Of a DNA stretch of 64,000 bases, positions 26,178 to 35,181 are shown in pieces (the stretch's first letter is position 1; each line of letters starts with the position of its first letter). The translations under genes and the position numbers were made by a program. The DNA is taken from positions 20,743-84,742 of the forward strand of contig JBCBUC010000014.1 in NCBI GenBank assembly GCA_039818345.1, in the 5' to 3' direction. The notes beneath the pieces were generated by a model that saw only the letters and a list, made by a program, of their open reading frames with translations, was not told the DNA's origin and ran no database searches. The stretch is from Parvularcula sp039818345 (GTDB taxonomy: Bacteria > Pseudomonadota > Alphaproteobacteria > Caulobacterales > Parvularculaceae).

Positions 26178-27839
26178 TTACCGGTGGTGCTCAATATGGC
26201 TGTCGACCAGGGCCTTGTTGTAATGCCGGAGCGCGCGGCTTTCCGTCAGGGTGCCGAGGAGTTTGCTCTTATCCTTACGCGCCGTCACCGGCATCGCGTC
26301 GAGACCAAGCTTTGACATTTCCGCCAAGGCCTCCCCCAGGGTCTGGTTGGCATAAAGCCGGTCAGCGCCATCTTCCAACGGCATGGCGGTGTCCGGCACA
26401 GGCCGCATCACATCGCGCACGCGAATGGTCTGAAGGATGACGCCTTGCGGCCCTTCAGAAAGGTCATAGCCCCGTTGGTTGAGTTGGTAATGGAACCAAG
26501 ACGTCCCGAAAAAGACTTGGCTCAACACCGTGGCGACCCCAACGGCGATCATCAGCGCCGCGGTCATGGTGTAATCGCCCGTCAGCTCAAAGACGATCAA
26601 GGTGGTTGAAATGGGTGCCCCGATGATCGCGCCAGAGACCGCGCCCATGCCGATCATGGCGTAAAAGGTGGGGCTCGCCACCAGACCCGGAAACCAAAGA
26701 TTGGCGATGATACCGAAAGCAGCACCCGACATCGCGCCAAGCGTGATACCGGCTGAGAACACGCCCGCACCAAACCGGCAGGAAAGACAAACGACCGTGG
26801 CGAAAATCTTCATCACCAAGAAGATCATCAACAGCTTGAGCGTGTAGTTCCCCTCAAGCGCCTCTGTGGTTGCTTGATAACCAAAGCCCAGCACCTCCGG
26901 ATAGGCGATGCCGATCACGCCCATCACCACACCGGCCACGATAGGGAGCAAGGCAGGCTCCAGTTTCAATTGTCTGACGGCGGAACGGGTTGCGCTTCTT
27001 GCAAAGGCAGCGGCGGTGAGGAAGGCAATCGCAACCGCCCCCGAGAAAAGGCCCAGACTGCCGCCGATGATGATATCGATCGTCTCCGCCCCGCCATAAT
27101 CAGGAATGATGAACCGGTGGAGGTCGCCCAAATGGCCCCGGGAAATCAGCGCCGCGAGGATCGATGACAACGCGATCGGCGCGAAAATCGAGAGCGCATA
27201 ATTGGAAAGCACCACCTCGAGCGCGAAGAGGAGGCCAGCGATCGGCGCGTTAAAGGCGGCGGAGACCGCTGCCGCTGCTGCACAACCAAGCAGCATGCGG
27301 CTGTTTTTGGCGGAGAGACCGAGCTGTTTGGAGAGATAGATCGAGATCGAACCGCCCATGAGGACGGCGGGACCTTCCCGTCCCGCGCTCGCCCCTGACC
27401 CAAGAGCGATCGCGCAGGCAGCGGTGTTGATCAGTCCACCCCGCACCGTGATCGCGCCCGGCGGCCGTGCCCGGGCTTCAATCACCTCCGCCACGCCTTG
27501 GCAGCGAATGTCTGAGTTGATGTTGAAGTGCCTTGAGAGCCAAAGGAGAAGGGCGACTGCGGCGCCGCCAACGATCGGCACAATGAAGGCCCTCAACGAG
27601 GAGAGATTACGCGCGCCCTGCGCCAAGTTTTCGCTGCCGGTCCCATAACTTTGCTCGGTGATGAACTCGATCAGCATCGCAAAGCCGACAACACCGTAGC
27701 CGGTCATCACCCCTGTAAGGGCTGCCAGGCTCCACAGCTTGATGTCGGTCCACGCCTCGGCCCTTTGGGCTGAGTGCTTGAGCCACAGCTGCACACGGTT
27801 CGACGGGAATGAATTCATAGCGTTAATCGCCGCTATCAT
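26178..27839 (-). CDS. CLC-type chloride channel/antiporter with CBS domain
   Basis: The 553-residue inner-membrane protein has the CLC core: GSGASAGREGPAVLMGG at residues 147-163 contains the GREGP motif with the gating glutamate (Glu155), and GAVSGAIIGAPIST and GAGVFSAGITLGAM match later pore motifs. The GSGIP-like first selectivity loop is represented by RCQGVAEV. A C-terminal cytosolic CBS region (VRDVMRPVPDTAMPLEDG, ALAEMSKLGLDAMPV) follows the last helix, as in many alphaproteobacterial members. ATG 27818 (MNSFPSN) is an alternative start. It may exchange chloride for protons, but channel and antiporter activity cannot be told apart. Confidence 0.93.
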   Translation of the reverse strand: MIAAINAMNSFPSNRVQLWLKHSAQRAEAWTDIKLWSLAALTGVMTGYGVVGFAMLIEFITEQSYGTGSENLAQGARNLSSLRAFIVPIVGGAAVALLLWLSRHFNINSDIRCQGVAEVIEARARPPGAITVRGGLINTAACAIALGSGASAGREGPAVLMGGSISIYLSKQLGLSAKNSRMLLGCAAAAAVSAAFNAPIAGLLFALEVVLSNYALSIFAPIALSSILAALISRGHLGDLHRFIIPDYGGAETIDIIIGGSLGLFSGAVAIAFLTAAAFARSATRSAVRQLKLEPALLPIVAGVVMGVIGIAYPEVLGFGYQATTEALEGNYTLKLLMIFLVMKIFATVVCLSCRFGAGVFSAGITLGAMSGAAFGIIANLWFPGLVASPTFYAMIGMGAVSGAIIGAPISTTLIVFELTGDYTMTAALMIAVGVATVLSQVFFGTSWFHYQLNQRGYDLSEGPQGVILQTIRVRDVMRPVPDTAMPLEDGADRLYANQTLGEALAEMSKLGLDAMPVTARKDKSKLLGTLTESRALRHYNKALVDSHIEHHR

Positions 27840-27982
27840 CGTTTTTGCCGGCTGTCAGCGCAGCGGTCTGGCGGATCGGTCATTTCGCTTCGAAAACTTC
27901 GCATGGCGGTGGCTGATCCTTCCCGCTAGGGAGGAGGGACTTGTTATGGTAACCGCCCGTCATCGGGATGGGAGATGATGTG

Positions 27983-28855
27983 ATGCGCTTGGTTTTGGGA
28001 TTGGCAGTTGGGGCAGCAGCCCTGGCAACGGTGTGGCCTGCAGACGCTGATGCGCAGGACCGCCGGACCCGTGCACGGCTCGAGGCTTTGGAAGAGCAGA
28101 TCCAAGATCTTCAAGGCGTCGTCTATGGCGCTGACAACAAGGTCGGCGCGAGCGTTTCCTATCAAGGCGCGAACCCCAATCCGCAAACCGTCAGTTCAGG
28201 ATCAAGCGCCGCTGACACTGCTGTGCGCATCGGCGCTCTTGAAAGCGAAGTGCAGCGTCTGACGGGCGAAATCGAAGAGCTGAGCTTTCGGCTGAACCAG
28301 CACCAAGAACAAATGCGCCGGTTTATCGAGCTTGAGTTCCCTGGTTACGCGAGCGCGTTAGAGGGCGGCGGTTCATCTGGCGGTGATAATTATTCGCCTG
28401 CTGATGCAATGATTGGTGTACCGGTGGATCTCGTTGGCGGCGGCAGCGGCGGCCCTGGCGAAGGCGGTTTCGATAACCCCGATTCTGCGTTCCGCGCCGG
28501 CCGGGCGGCGCTTCTCGAAGCACGTTACGCCGAGGCGGAACTCGCTTTTGTGAGCTTGATTGAAGATTACCCCAATGATGTCTTGGCGTCGGATGCGTCG
28601 TTCTATCTAGGTGAGACCTATTTGGCGCAAGGTGATCTGGGTGCGGCTGGTCGAACCTTCCGCGACTTTATCCAAGCCTATCCAAGCGACGATCGGGTAC
28701 CGGAGGCATACTTCAAGCTTGGCCAAGCGTTGGCCCGGGCGGATCAAGTGAGCAAGGCGTGCCAGGTTTGGAACATCGCTCTGCGCAATTATCGCCAAAT
28801 GCCTAATGATACCCGCCGTCTGATCACCGACAGCCGGGATTCCTCCTGCAGCTAA
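27983..28855 (+). CDS. cpoB: Tol-Pal system / cell division coordinator CpoB
   Basis: CpoB is a periplasmic TPR protein that links the Tol-Pal machine to septal peptidoglycan synthesis. The product of about 290 residues has a signal peptide (MRLVLGLAVGAAALATVWPADADA), an N-terminal coiled coil (RLEALEEQIQDLQ; RIGALESEVQRLTGEIEEL), a Gly/Ser-rich linker (GGGSSGGDN; GGGSGGPGEGG), and C-terminal TPR repeats (FRAGRAALLEARYAEAEL, SFYLGETYLAQGDLGAAG, AYFKLGQALARADQ). Start 27983 is preferred to ATG 27968 because GGGAG at 27970-27974 precedes it. The usual upstream genes tolB and pal are not in place; a divergent CLC gene lies there instead. tilS and ftsH follow. Confidence 0.9.
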   Translation: MRLVLGLAVGAAALATVWPADADAQDRRTRARLEALEEQIQDLQGVVYGADNKVGASVSYQGANPNPQTVSSGSSAADTAVRIGALESEVQRLTGEIEELSFRLNQHQEQMRRFIELEFPGYASALEGGGSSGGDNYSPADAMIGVPVDLVGGGSGGPGEGGFDNPDSAFRAGRAALLEARYAEAELAFVSLIEDYPNDVLASDASFYLGETYLAQGDLGAAGRTFRDFIQAYPSDDRVPEAYFKLGQALARADQVSKACQVWNIALRNYRQMPNDTRRLITDSRDSSCS

Positions 28856-30192
28856 CCTGGCCTCTTCCGGCGGATGAGCCTGCGGCCATCGCTGTCTCAG
28901 GCGGGGCCGATAGTTTTGCGCTTCTTCATTGGGCGCATACCCAAGGATATCCTGTTGTTGCGCTGACGGTTGACCATGGCCTGCGCCAGGGTTCGGCAGC
29001 GGAGGCGGAGCTGGTCGCCGATTGGTGTCGTGCACGGAGGATCAGCCACGAGACGCTGACGTGGCATGGCGACAAGCCCAAGACGGGCATCCAAGAAGCC
29101 GCCAGGGGCGCCCGCTACCGCCTTTTGTGCCAGGCCTGCGAGCGGGTGGGGATCAAGCACCTTTTCACGGGCCATACCGCAGATGATCAGGCTGAGACGG
29201 TGTTCATGCGGTTGCGCCGCGGCGGAGGGCGCGGCCTCGCGGGCATGCCTTCGGCGCGGAAGATTGCTGCTGGGCCGGGGGAGCTCGTTACCCTTCATCG
29301 TACGATGCTCTCGGTGCGGAGGGGTGAGGCGCGCATCTACGCAGAGGAACAAGGCCTGCCGATTGTCGATGATCCGTCCAATGACGATGAGGGCTATGAG
29401 CGGGTTCGGGTCCGTGCACTGCTTGCGGCGCTCGAGCAGCAGGACTTACTGACGGTTGATGCGCTGTGCCAAAGCGCGAGGCGTCTGCGTCAACAGGTTG
29501 AGCAACCCGTGCCGTTGAGCGGTTCGGCAGATGGCGCCATTGTTTATTCAGATACGGACGATCTTTTTGACGGCGGTTTCGATCCGCAAGATGCGGTGAC
29601 CAGAATCGTCGCAGCACTTGGTTCCTCGTCACCCCGGCCGCAGCGTCGCGGAGAGCCGGGATCCATCTCAGGACAGACCAAACAGGCGCTTCCAGCTGAT
29701 CTTTTCAAAGATGGATCCCGGATCAGCGCCGACGCGCTTTCCGGGATGACAGGATACGGCGTCCTCGTGCGGACGCTTGGGCATGCCGGGCTCGTGTTTC
29801 TTCGAGAGCCCGCGGCCCTTCTTGGCCGTGCCGACGGTACCCCAGGTCTGGCGCCAGTCGCCGCGCCGCCGGGCTCGAAGCACCTTTTTGATCGCCGGTT
29901 CATCGCCCAAGTTCCCGCTGATGCTCCCGAAGGCCTGGAGCTCCTCGCCTTTGGACAACTTCTCCCCAAAGACATCGCCACGTCGACCCTGGCGCGCCAA
30001 CGTATTGCGACACTGCCAGCGCTGGCCAAGCGTGACCAGCTGACCCATGTTCCCGAACAAGCCGTTGAAGCGATCCATGCCGCGCTTTCAGGTTGGAAGA
30101 TGGGCGATAGCTTCTTATCTACGGCGTTCGGGACCTTCCCGGCACGGTCGCTATTGGCCGAACGCTTCGCTGGGGACGTGATCAGATTTTAA
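28846..30192 (+). CDS. tilS: tRNA(Ile)-lysidine synthase
   Basis: TilS converts C34 of the CAU-anticodon tRNA-Ile to lysidine so that it reads AUA. The PP-loop SGGADS lies at 28897-28914, followed by VALTVDHGLR and FTGHTADDQAETVFMRLRRGGG, all diagnostic. The first in-frame ATG is 29125, far downstream of the PP-loop. The frame opens at 28810 and has no ATG, GTG or TTG before the PP-loop. I place the start at CTG 28846, which overlaps the cpoB end and yields a normal N-terminal length (about 448 residues in total); this is an inference. A 123-bp palindromic element is inserted in frame at 29628-29750. Confidence 0.88.
   Translation: MQLTWPLPADEPAAIAVSGGADSFALLHWAHTQGYPVVALTVDHGLRQGSAAEAELVADWCRARRISHETLTWHGDKPKTGIQEAARGARYRLLCQACERVGIKHLFTGHTADDQAETVFMRLRRGGGRGLAGMPSARKIAAGPGELVTLHRTMLSVRRGEARIYAEEQGLPIVDDPSNDDEGYERVRVRALLAALEQQDLLTVDALCQSARRLRQQVEQPVPLSGSADGAIVYSDTDDLFDGGFDPQDAVTRIVAALGSSSPRPQRRGEPGSISGQTKQALPADLFKDGSRISADALSGMTGYGVLVRTLGHAGLVFLREPAALLGRADGTPGLAPVAAPPGSKHLFDRRFIAQVPADAPEGLELLAFGQLLPKDIATSTLARQRIATLPALAKRDQLTHVPEQAVEAIHAALSGWKMGDSFLSTAFGTFPARSLLAERFAGDVIRF
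29628..29750. repeat. Palindromic repeat element inserted within tilS
   Basis: The left arm (29628-29668) and right arm (29709-29750) are inverted copies. The inner ends pair perfectly over 13 bp (CCGGGATCCATCT with AGATGGATCCCGG), and the outer ends GTCACCCCGG and CCGGGATGAC pair at 9 of 10 positions. Each arm also contains its own CCCGG/CCGGG dyad. Total length is 123 bases, exactly 41 codons, and the tilS frame stays open. This architecture resembles dispersed intergenic palindromes of alphaproteobacteria and the in-gene palindromic elements of Rickettsia. No second copy was found in this window. Confidence 0.8.
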
Positions 30193-30234
30193 GACCGGGC
30201 CTTCAAGCTTGGCGAGATGAATGAGGAAGATCCT

Positions 30235-32142
<1,908 letters not shown>

Positions 32143-32151
32143 TCTCGCCCG

Positions 32152-32177
32152 TTTCGCGACAGGCTTCGCGAAATTTT
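32152..32177 (+). terminator. Rho-independent terminator of ftsH
   Basis: TTTCGCGA (32152-32159) pairs with TCGCGAAA (32166-32173) around a 6-base loop, followed by TTTT (32174-32177). It begins 10 bases after the ftsH stop. Confidence 0.75.
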
Positions 32178-32241
32178 CGTGATGGTGCTGAACCTGTTTA
32201 GGAAAACTTGGGTGGGTGCTTTCCTATCACACTCCCGGGTG

Positions 32242-32257
32242 TTAACGTCGCGTTAGC
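32242..32257. promoter_or_regulatory. Near-consensus CtrA-like site
   Basis: TTAA (32242-32245), seven bases, then TTAGC (32253-32257) differs from TTAA-N7-TTAAC at one position. It lies 20 bases before the start of the membrane protein gene. The assignment is by motif only. Confidence 0.3.
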
Positions 32258-32276
32258 GAATTCTCGGGGATCCACC

Positions 32277-33422
32277 ATGCGGCCAAACTTCTACGCGATC
32301 GATGCGATCGCTTTTGGCTTCCGTTTTGCACTGACGGGTCTTCCCACGGCACTACGCCTGGGATGGCTCCCGTTGTTGATCATCACGGCAGCCTCCGTCC
32401 AGACCACCATGAGTTTCATGCAGGCCGGGATCGATCCCATCGAGACTGTCCGAAGCGGCTTTGGCTCCATGTTGGACGGCGGCAGCGAATTTGAGTTGGA
32501 GATCGAAAACCAGGGCGATTACGAAGACCTCTCACCCTTTGTTGGTCTTTGGGGTCTCTTGGCGATCATCGGTTATGTGTTGCTGATTCCGGCGGCGGTG
32601 GCCCTTTATCGTCAGGCGGCAAACGTTGAAACCCGCGGCGGTTTTTTGCCGGTTTTTGGCGGCCCAGAGTGGCGGTTCCTCTTCTCCTTCGTGGTGCAGT
32701 ATTTGGTGATTGTGGGATTCGCCATCGCATCAAGTGCCGCGGTTGCGTTGGGTGTCCTTGTTGGTGCATCGATCGGCGTTGAGGTGTTGGCAGCTGTGGC
32801 GGCCCTTGCCGTTACCCTGCTGATGTTTTGGTTTTTTGTGCGGTTCTCGCTTTTCCAGCCGGTGGTTGCGATCACCAATTCCTTGAGTGTTCCAGCAGCA
32901 TTTGGCGTCACGGCTGGACGCTTTTGGAAGCTCATCGGCACGTTTATTCTGCTTGTCTTGATTACGTGTCTGTTGCTCGTAGCGGTGGCGATTGTTTTTG
33001 GGACGGCGTTGACCGTTTCTGGCTTTGGGTCGCCGGCCTATTTCGGTTTCACCACGGCAGCTTACGTGGTCTATACGCTCGTCTGCTTGTTCTCGGTTGG
33101 CGTTATCGGGCGCATCACAGGCGATCTCCTTGGAACAACGGCTGACGACTTTGATGAGGATCCCTTCGCTGGCGACGATGAACCGGAGGATGGTGCTGAT
33201 GATCTGCTCGATGAGATCATCGGTGACGATGAGGCCGATTTCGCCGCCGATTCTGTCCAATATGCCGATCAGGACCAGACGTCGTATGATGCCGAAGGCT
33301 TCATGATGCGCCGCAACAATGGTCAAGACCATCAGCAGAGCTTCGCTGCGAGCCCCGACCAGACACGTGTTGCGAGCAAGCGACGGTCTTCGATCGGTTT
33401 TATCCGTACACGTTTCCGTTAA
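32277..33422 (+). CDS. Polytopic membrane protein with acidic C-terminal tail
   Basis: I do not recognise a named family. The 381-residue product has a short N-terminal segment (FYAIDAIAFGFRFALTG), then about six membrane helices (including LLAIIGYVLLIPAAVALY, FSFVVQYLVIVGFAIASS, VLAAVAALAVTLLMFWFF, FILLVLITCLLLVAVAIV and AYVVYTLVCLFSVGVIG). A long acidic cytosolic tail follows (DDFDEDPFAGDDEPEDGADD) and ends in a basic stretch (ASKRRSSIGFIRTRFR). Start 32277 follows GGGGA; the frame continues upstream to 32208 without family support. It interrupts the usual ftsH-folP neighbourhood and may be under its own promoter, because an ftsH terminator precedes it. Confidence 0.75.
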   Translation: MRPNFYAIDAIAFGFRFALTGLPTALRLGWLPLLIITAASVQTTMSFMQAGIDPIETVRSGFGSMLDGGSEFELEIENQGDYEDLSPFVGLWGLLAIIGYVLLIPAAVALYRQAANVETRGGFLPVFGGPEWRFLFSFVVQYLVIVGFAIASSAAVALGVLVGASIGVEVLAAVAALAVTLLMFWFFVRFSLFQPVVAITNSLSVPAAFGVTAGRFWKLIGTFILLVLITCLLLVAVAIVFGTALTVSGFGSPAYFGFTTAAYVVYTLVCLFSVGVIGRITGDLLGTTADDFDEDPFAGDDEPEDGADDLLDEIIGDDEADFAADSVQYADQDQTSYDAEGFMMRRNNGQDHQQSFAASPDQTRVASKRRSSIGFIRTRFR

Positions 33423-33447
33423 GCGGATGATCCAATGTTGAATTCGT

Positions 33448-33485
33448 CATGGGCCGAGGCTTAGCCTCGGCCCATGCGTATTTTT
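33448..33485 (+). promoter_or_regulatory. Perfect hairpin enclosing the folP start codon
   Basis: CATGGGCCGAGGC (33448-33460), loop TTA, and GCCTCGGCCCATG (33464-33476) form a perfect 13-bp stem. The folP ATG is the last three bases of the right arm. A run of five T follows at 33481-33485. The structure could terminate the upstream transcript, hide the folP start codon, or both. Confidence 0.7.
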
Positions 33486-34265
33486 GGCATCGTTAATGTG
33501 ACGCCCGACAGTTTTTCCGATGGCGGACAACTCGCATCGGTTCAGGCCGCGATCGACCACGCATTAAGGCTCGAGGACGAGGGCGCCCATGTGCTCGATA
33601 TCGGCGGTGAAAGCACCCGTCCGGGAGCCGATCCCGTGGCGATGGACGAGGAATGTCGGCGGGTGCTGCCGGTGATCGATGGCCTGGCCCGCCGAACGGA
33701 CGCGGCGATTTCGATCGACACGCGCAAGACAAAAGTCGCCGCTGACGCGCTTTCCGCCGGGGCGTCGATTTGGAATGACGTGTCGGCACTCCGGGACGAT
33801 GGAGCGGTGGAGCTGGCGGCCAATTCTGGCTGCCGTGTTGTCTTGATGCACATGCAGGGCGATCCTGGCTTCATGCAACAGGCACCTCACTATGGTGATG
33901 TCGTCAGCGAAGTGATCGGCTTTCTAAAGGCACGTCTGGATGTGTGCGCGCAGGCCGGTTGCGAGCGACGCCGTTTGATCGCTGATCCTGGAATTGGTTT
34001 TGGCAAAACCCTGGAGCACAATCTTGCGGTTTTTCGAGATCTCGAGCGGTTCCATGACTTAGGCGTCGACCTGATGCTCGGTGCCAGCCGCAAGCGCTTT
34101 ATTGCGGCGCTCGATCGGGATGGATCGGCCGAGGATCGGCTCGGGGGCAGTCTTGCGGCTGTCCTTCGCGGTGCGCAGGCCGGCATCGATTGGTGCCGTG
34201 TTCATGATGTCAAAGCGACCCGGCAAGCCCTTGCCGTTGCATCCCGTGTGCGGCGCACAACTTAA
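33474..34265 (+). CDS. folP: Dihydropteroate synthase
   Basis: FolP joins p-aminobenzoate to dihydropterin pyrophosphate in folate synthesis and is the sulfonamide target. The 263-residue product begins MRIFGIVNVTPDSFSDGG, then has IGGESTRPGA, SIDTRKTKVA, WNDVSALRDD, VLMHMQGDP and DPGIGFGKTLEHN, all family blocks. It starts directly at the conserved first strand with almost no N-terminal extension, and no good ribosome site is visible because the start codon lies in the hairpin at 33448-33476. folK sits about 4.5 kb downstream, separated by other genes. Confidence 0.95.
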   Translation: MRIFGIVNVTPDSFSDGGQLASVQAAIDHALRLEDEGAHVLDIGGESTRPGADPVAMDEECRRVLPVIDGLARRTDAAISIDTRKTKVAADALSAGASIWNDVSALRDDGAVELAANSGCRVVLMHMQGDPGFMQQAPHYGDVVSEVIGFLKARLDVCAQAGCERRRLIADPGIGFGKTLEHNLAVFRDLERFHDLGVDLMLGASRKRFIAALDRDGSAEDRLGGSLAAVLRGAQAGIDWCRVHDVKATRQALAVASRVRRTT

Positions 34266-34300
34266 CAGCGAATGTCTGAAATAGCTTGATTTTTCCTAGA

Positions 34301-34323
34301 ATTTGTGAGAATATATCACAAAT
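34301..34323. promoter_or_regulatory. 23-bp inverted repeat before the first sorted surface protein
   Basis: ATTTGTGA (34301-34308) and TCACAAAT (34316-34323) form a perfect dyad around 7 bases. The arms contain TGTGA and TCACA, resembling a Crp/Fnr-family operator, but the spacer is one base longer than the classical Crp site. It lies 16 bases before the start codon, so a repressor role or an mRNA hairpin is also possible. Confidence 0.5.
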
Positions 34324-34339
34324 CATCGAGGGGATGGGC

Positions 34340-35050
34340 ATGAAGATTTTTGCCACAGCAATGGCGGCTGCGACGATTTTGGTGGGCGGCCAAGCACAAG
34401 CAAATTTTGTTGTTAACGGGAGCTTTGAGGACGACGAGTTCGGCGACGGTTCAGAGGTCCTTGGTAACACCAATGACGGCGACGGCGCGCAGGCGCTCAG
34501 CGATCTTCGCAAGGGTGACTTTTCCGGTGGCAACAACTGGGAAGTGTTTTCCGTCATTCCCGGTTGGACCACGACCAGCCCCGGCATCGAGCTACAAACC
34601 GAAGCCACCTTGGGCTATGTCGATGTCCCTGACGGTGACGTTTATGCCGAACTCGACAGCCACCCCAAACCATCGAACTCCTCGATCTCGCAGACGATAG
34701 AGCTCGCCGCAGGCGACTATCTCTTTTCGTTTTGGTACGCCCCGCGCGTGGGTAACACGGCGACAGACGGCATTGCCTATAGCCTCGCGCCGGGGGTTAT
34801 CGACCCAGCTGTCGTGGTCAATGGTGATGGCTTCCAGCCAGGTGAGTGGTCGCAGGTTTCGCAGTCTTTCTCGCTGACTGATCCACTGACGACTCTCGTC
34901 CTGACGTTCGAGGCTGTTGGCAACGAAGACACGCTCGGTGGCTTCATCGATGACGTGCAGCTGGTGGCGACGCCTCTGCCTGGTGCTGCAGCCTTTCTTC
35001 TCTCGGGGATCGCTGGACTTGGCCTGGCACGTCGGAGACGCGCTGCGTAA
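34340..35050 (+). CDS. Exported protein with PEP-CTERM/VPLPA-type sorting tail
   Basis: The 236-residue product has a signal peptide (MKIFATAMAAATILVGGQAQA) and a mature part resembling carbohydrate-binding or DUF642-like beta-sandwich surface proteins: NFVVNGSFEDDEFG at the start, IPGWTTTSPGIELQ, and DDVQLVATPLPGAAAF near the end. The C-terminus has the tripartite sorting signal: TPLPGA motif, hydrophobic helix, then RRRR. Such tails are processed by exosortases and anchor proteins in the envelope or biofilm matrix. Start 34340 follows GAGGGG (34328-34333). A second protein with this kind of tail is at 41832. No exosortase gene is in the window. Confidence 0.85.
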   Translation: MKIFATAMAAATILVGGQAQANFVVNGSFEDDEFGDGSEVLGNTNDGDGAQALSDLRKGDFSGGNNWEVFSVIPGWTTTSPGIELQTEATLGYVDVPDGDVYAELDSHPKPSNSSISQTIELAAGDYLFSFWYAPRVGNTATDGIAYSLAPGVIDPAVVVNGDGFQPGEWSQVSQSFSLTDPLTTLVLTFEAVGNEDTLGGFIDDVQLVATPLPGAAAFLLSGIAGLGLARRRRAA

Positions 35051-35073
35051 GCCAATCGGGTCCATAACGGATC

Positions 35074-35102
35074 AAAAAGCCCGGCTATGGCCGGGCTTTT
35101 TT
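35074..35102 (+). terminator. Rho-independent terminator
   Basis: GCCCGGC (35079-35085), loop TATG, and GCCGGGC (35090-35096) form a perfect stem flanked by five A (35074-35078) and six T (35097-35102). It ends the sorted-protein transcript and isolates glmM. Confidence 0.93.
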
Positions 35103-35181
35103 GTTGAGCAGCGTTAGCGCAACACGTTCTTCTCCCGTTCACCGGCTTCGGCTACACCACCGAGCATGACGGAGAATCACC

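Noticed and set aside
29125..30192. Shorter tilS starting at the first ATG
   Set aside because: It would lack the PP-loop SGGADS and the preceding strand, which are present in frame just upstream.
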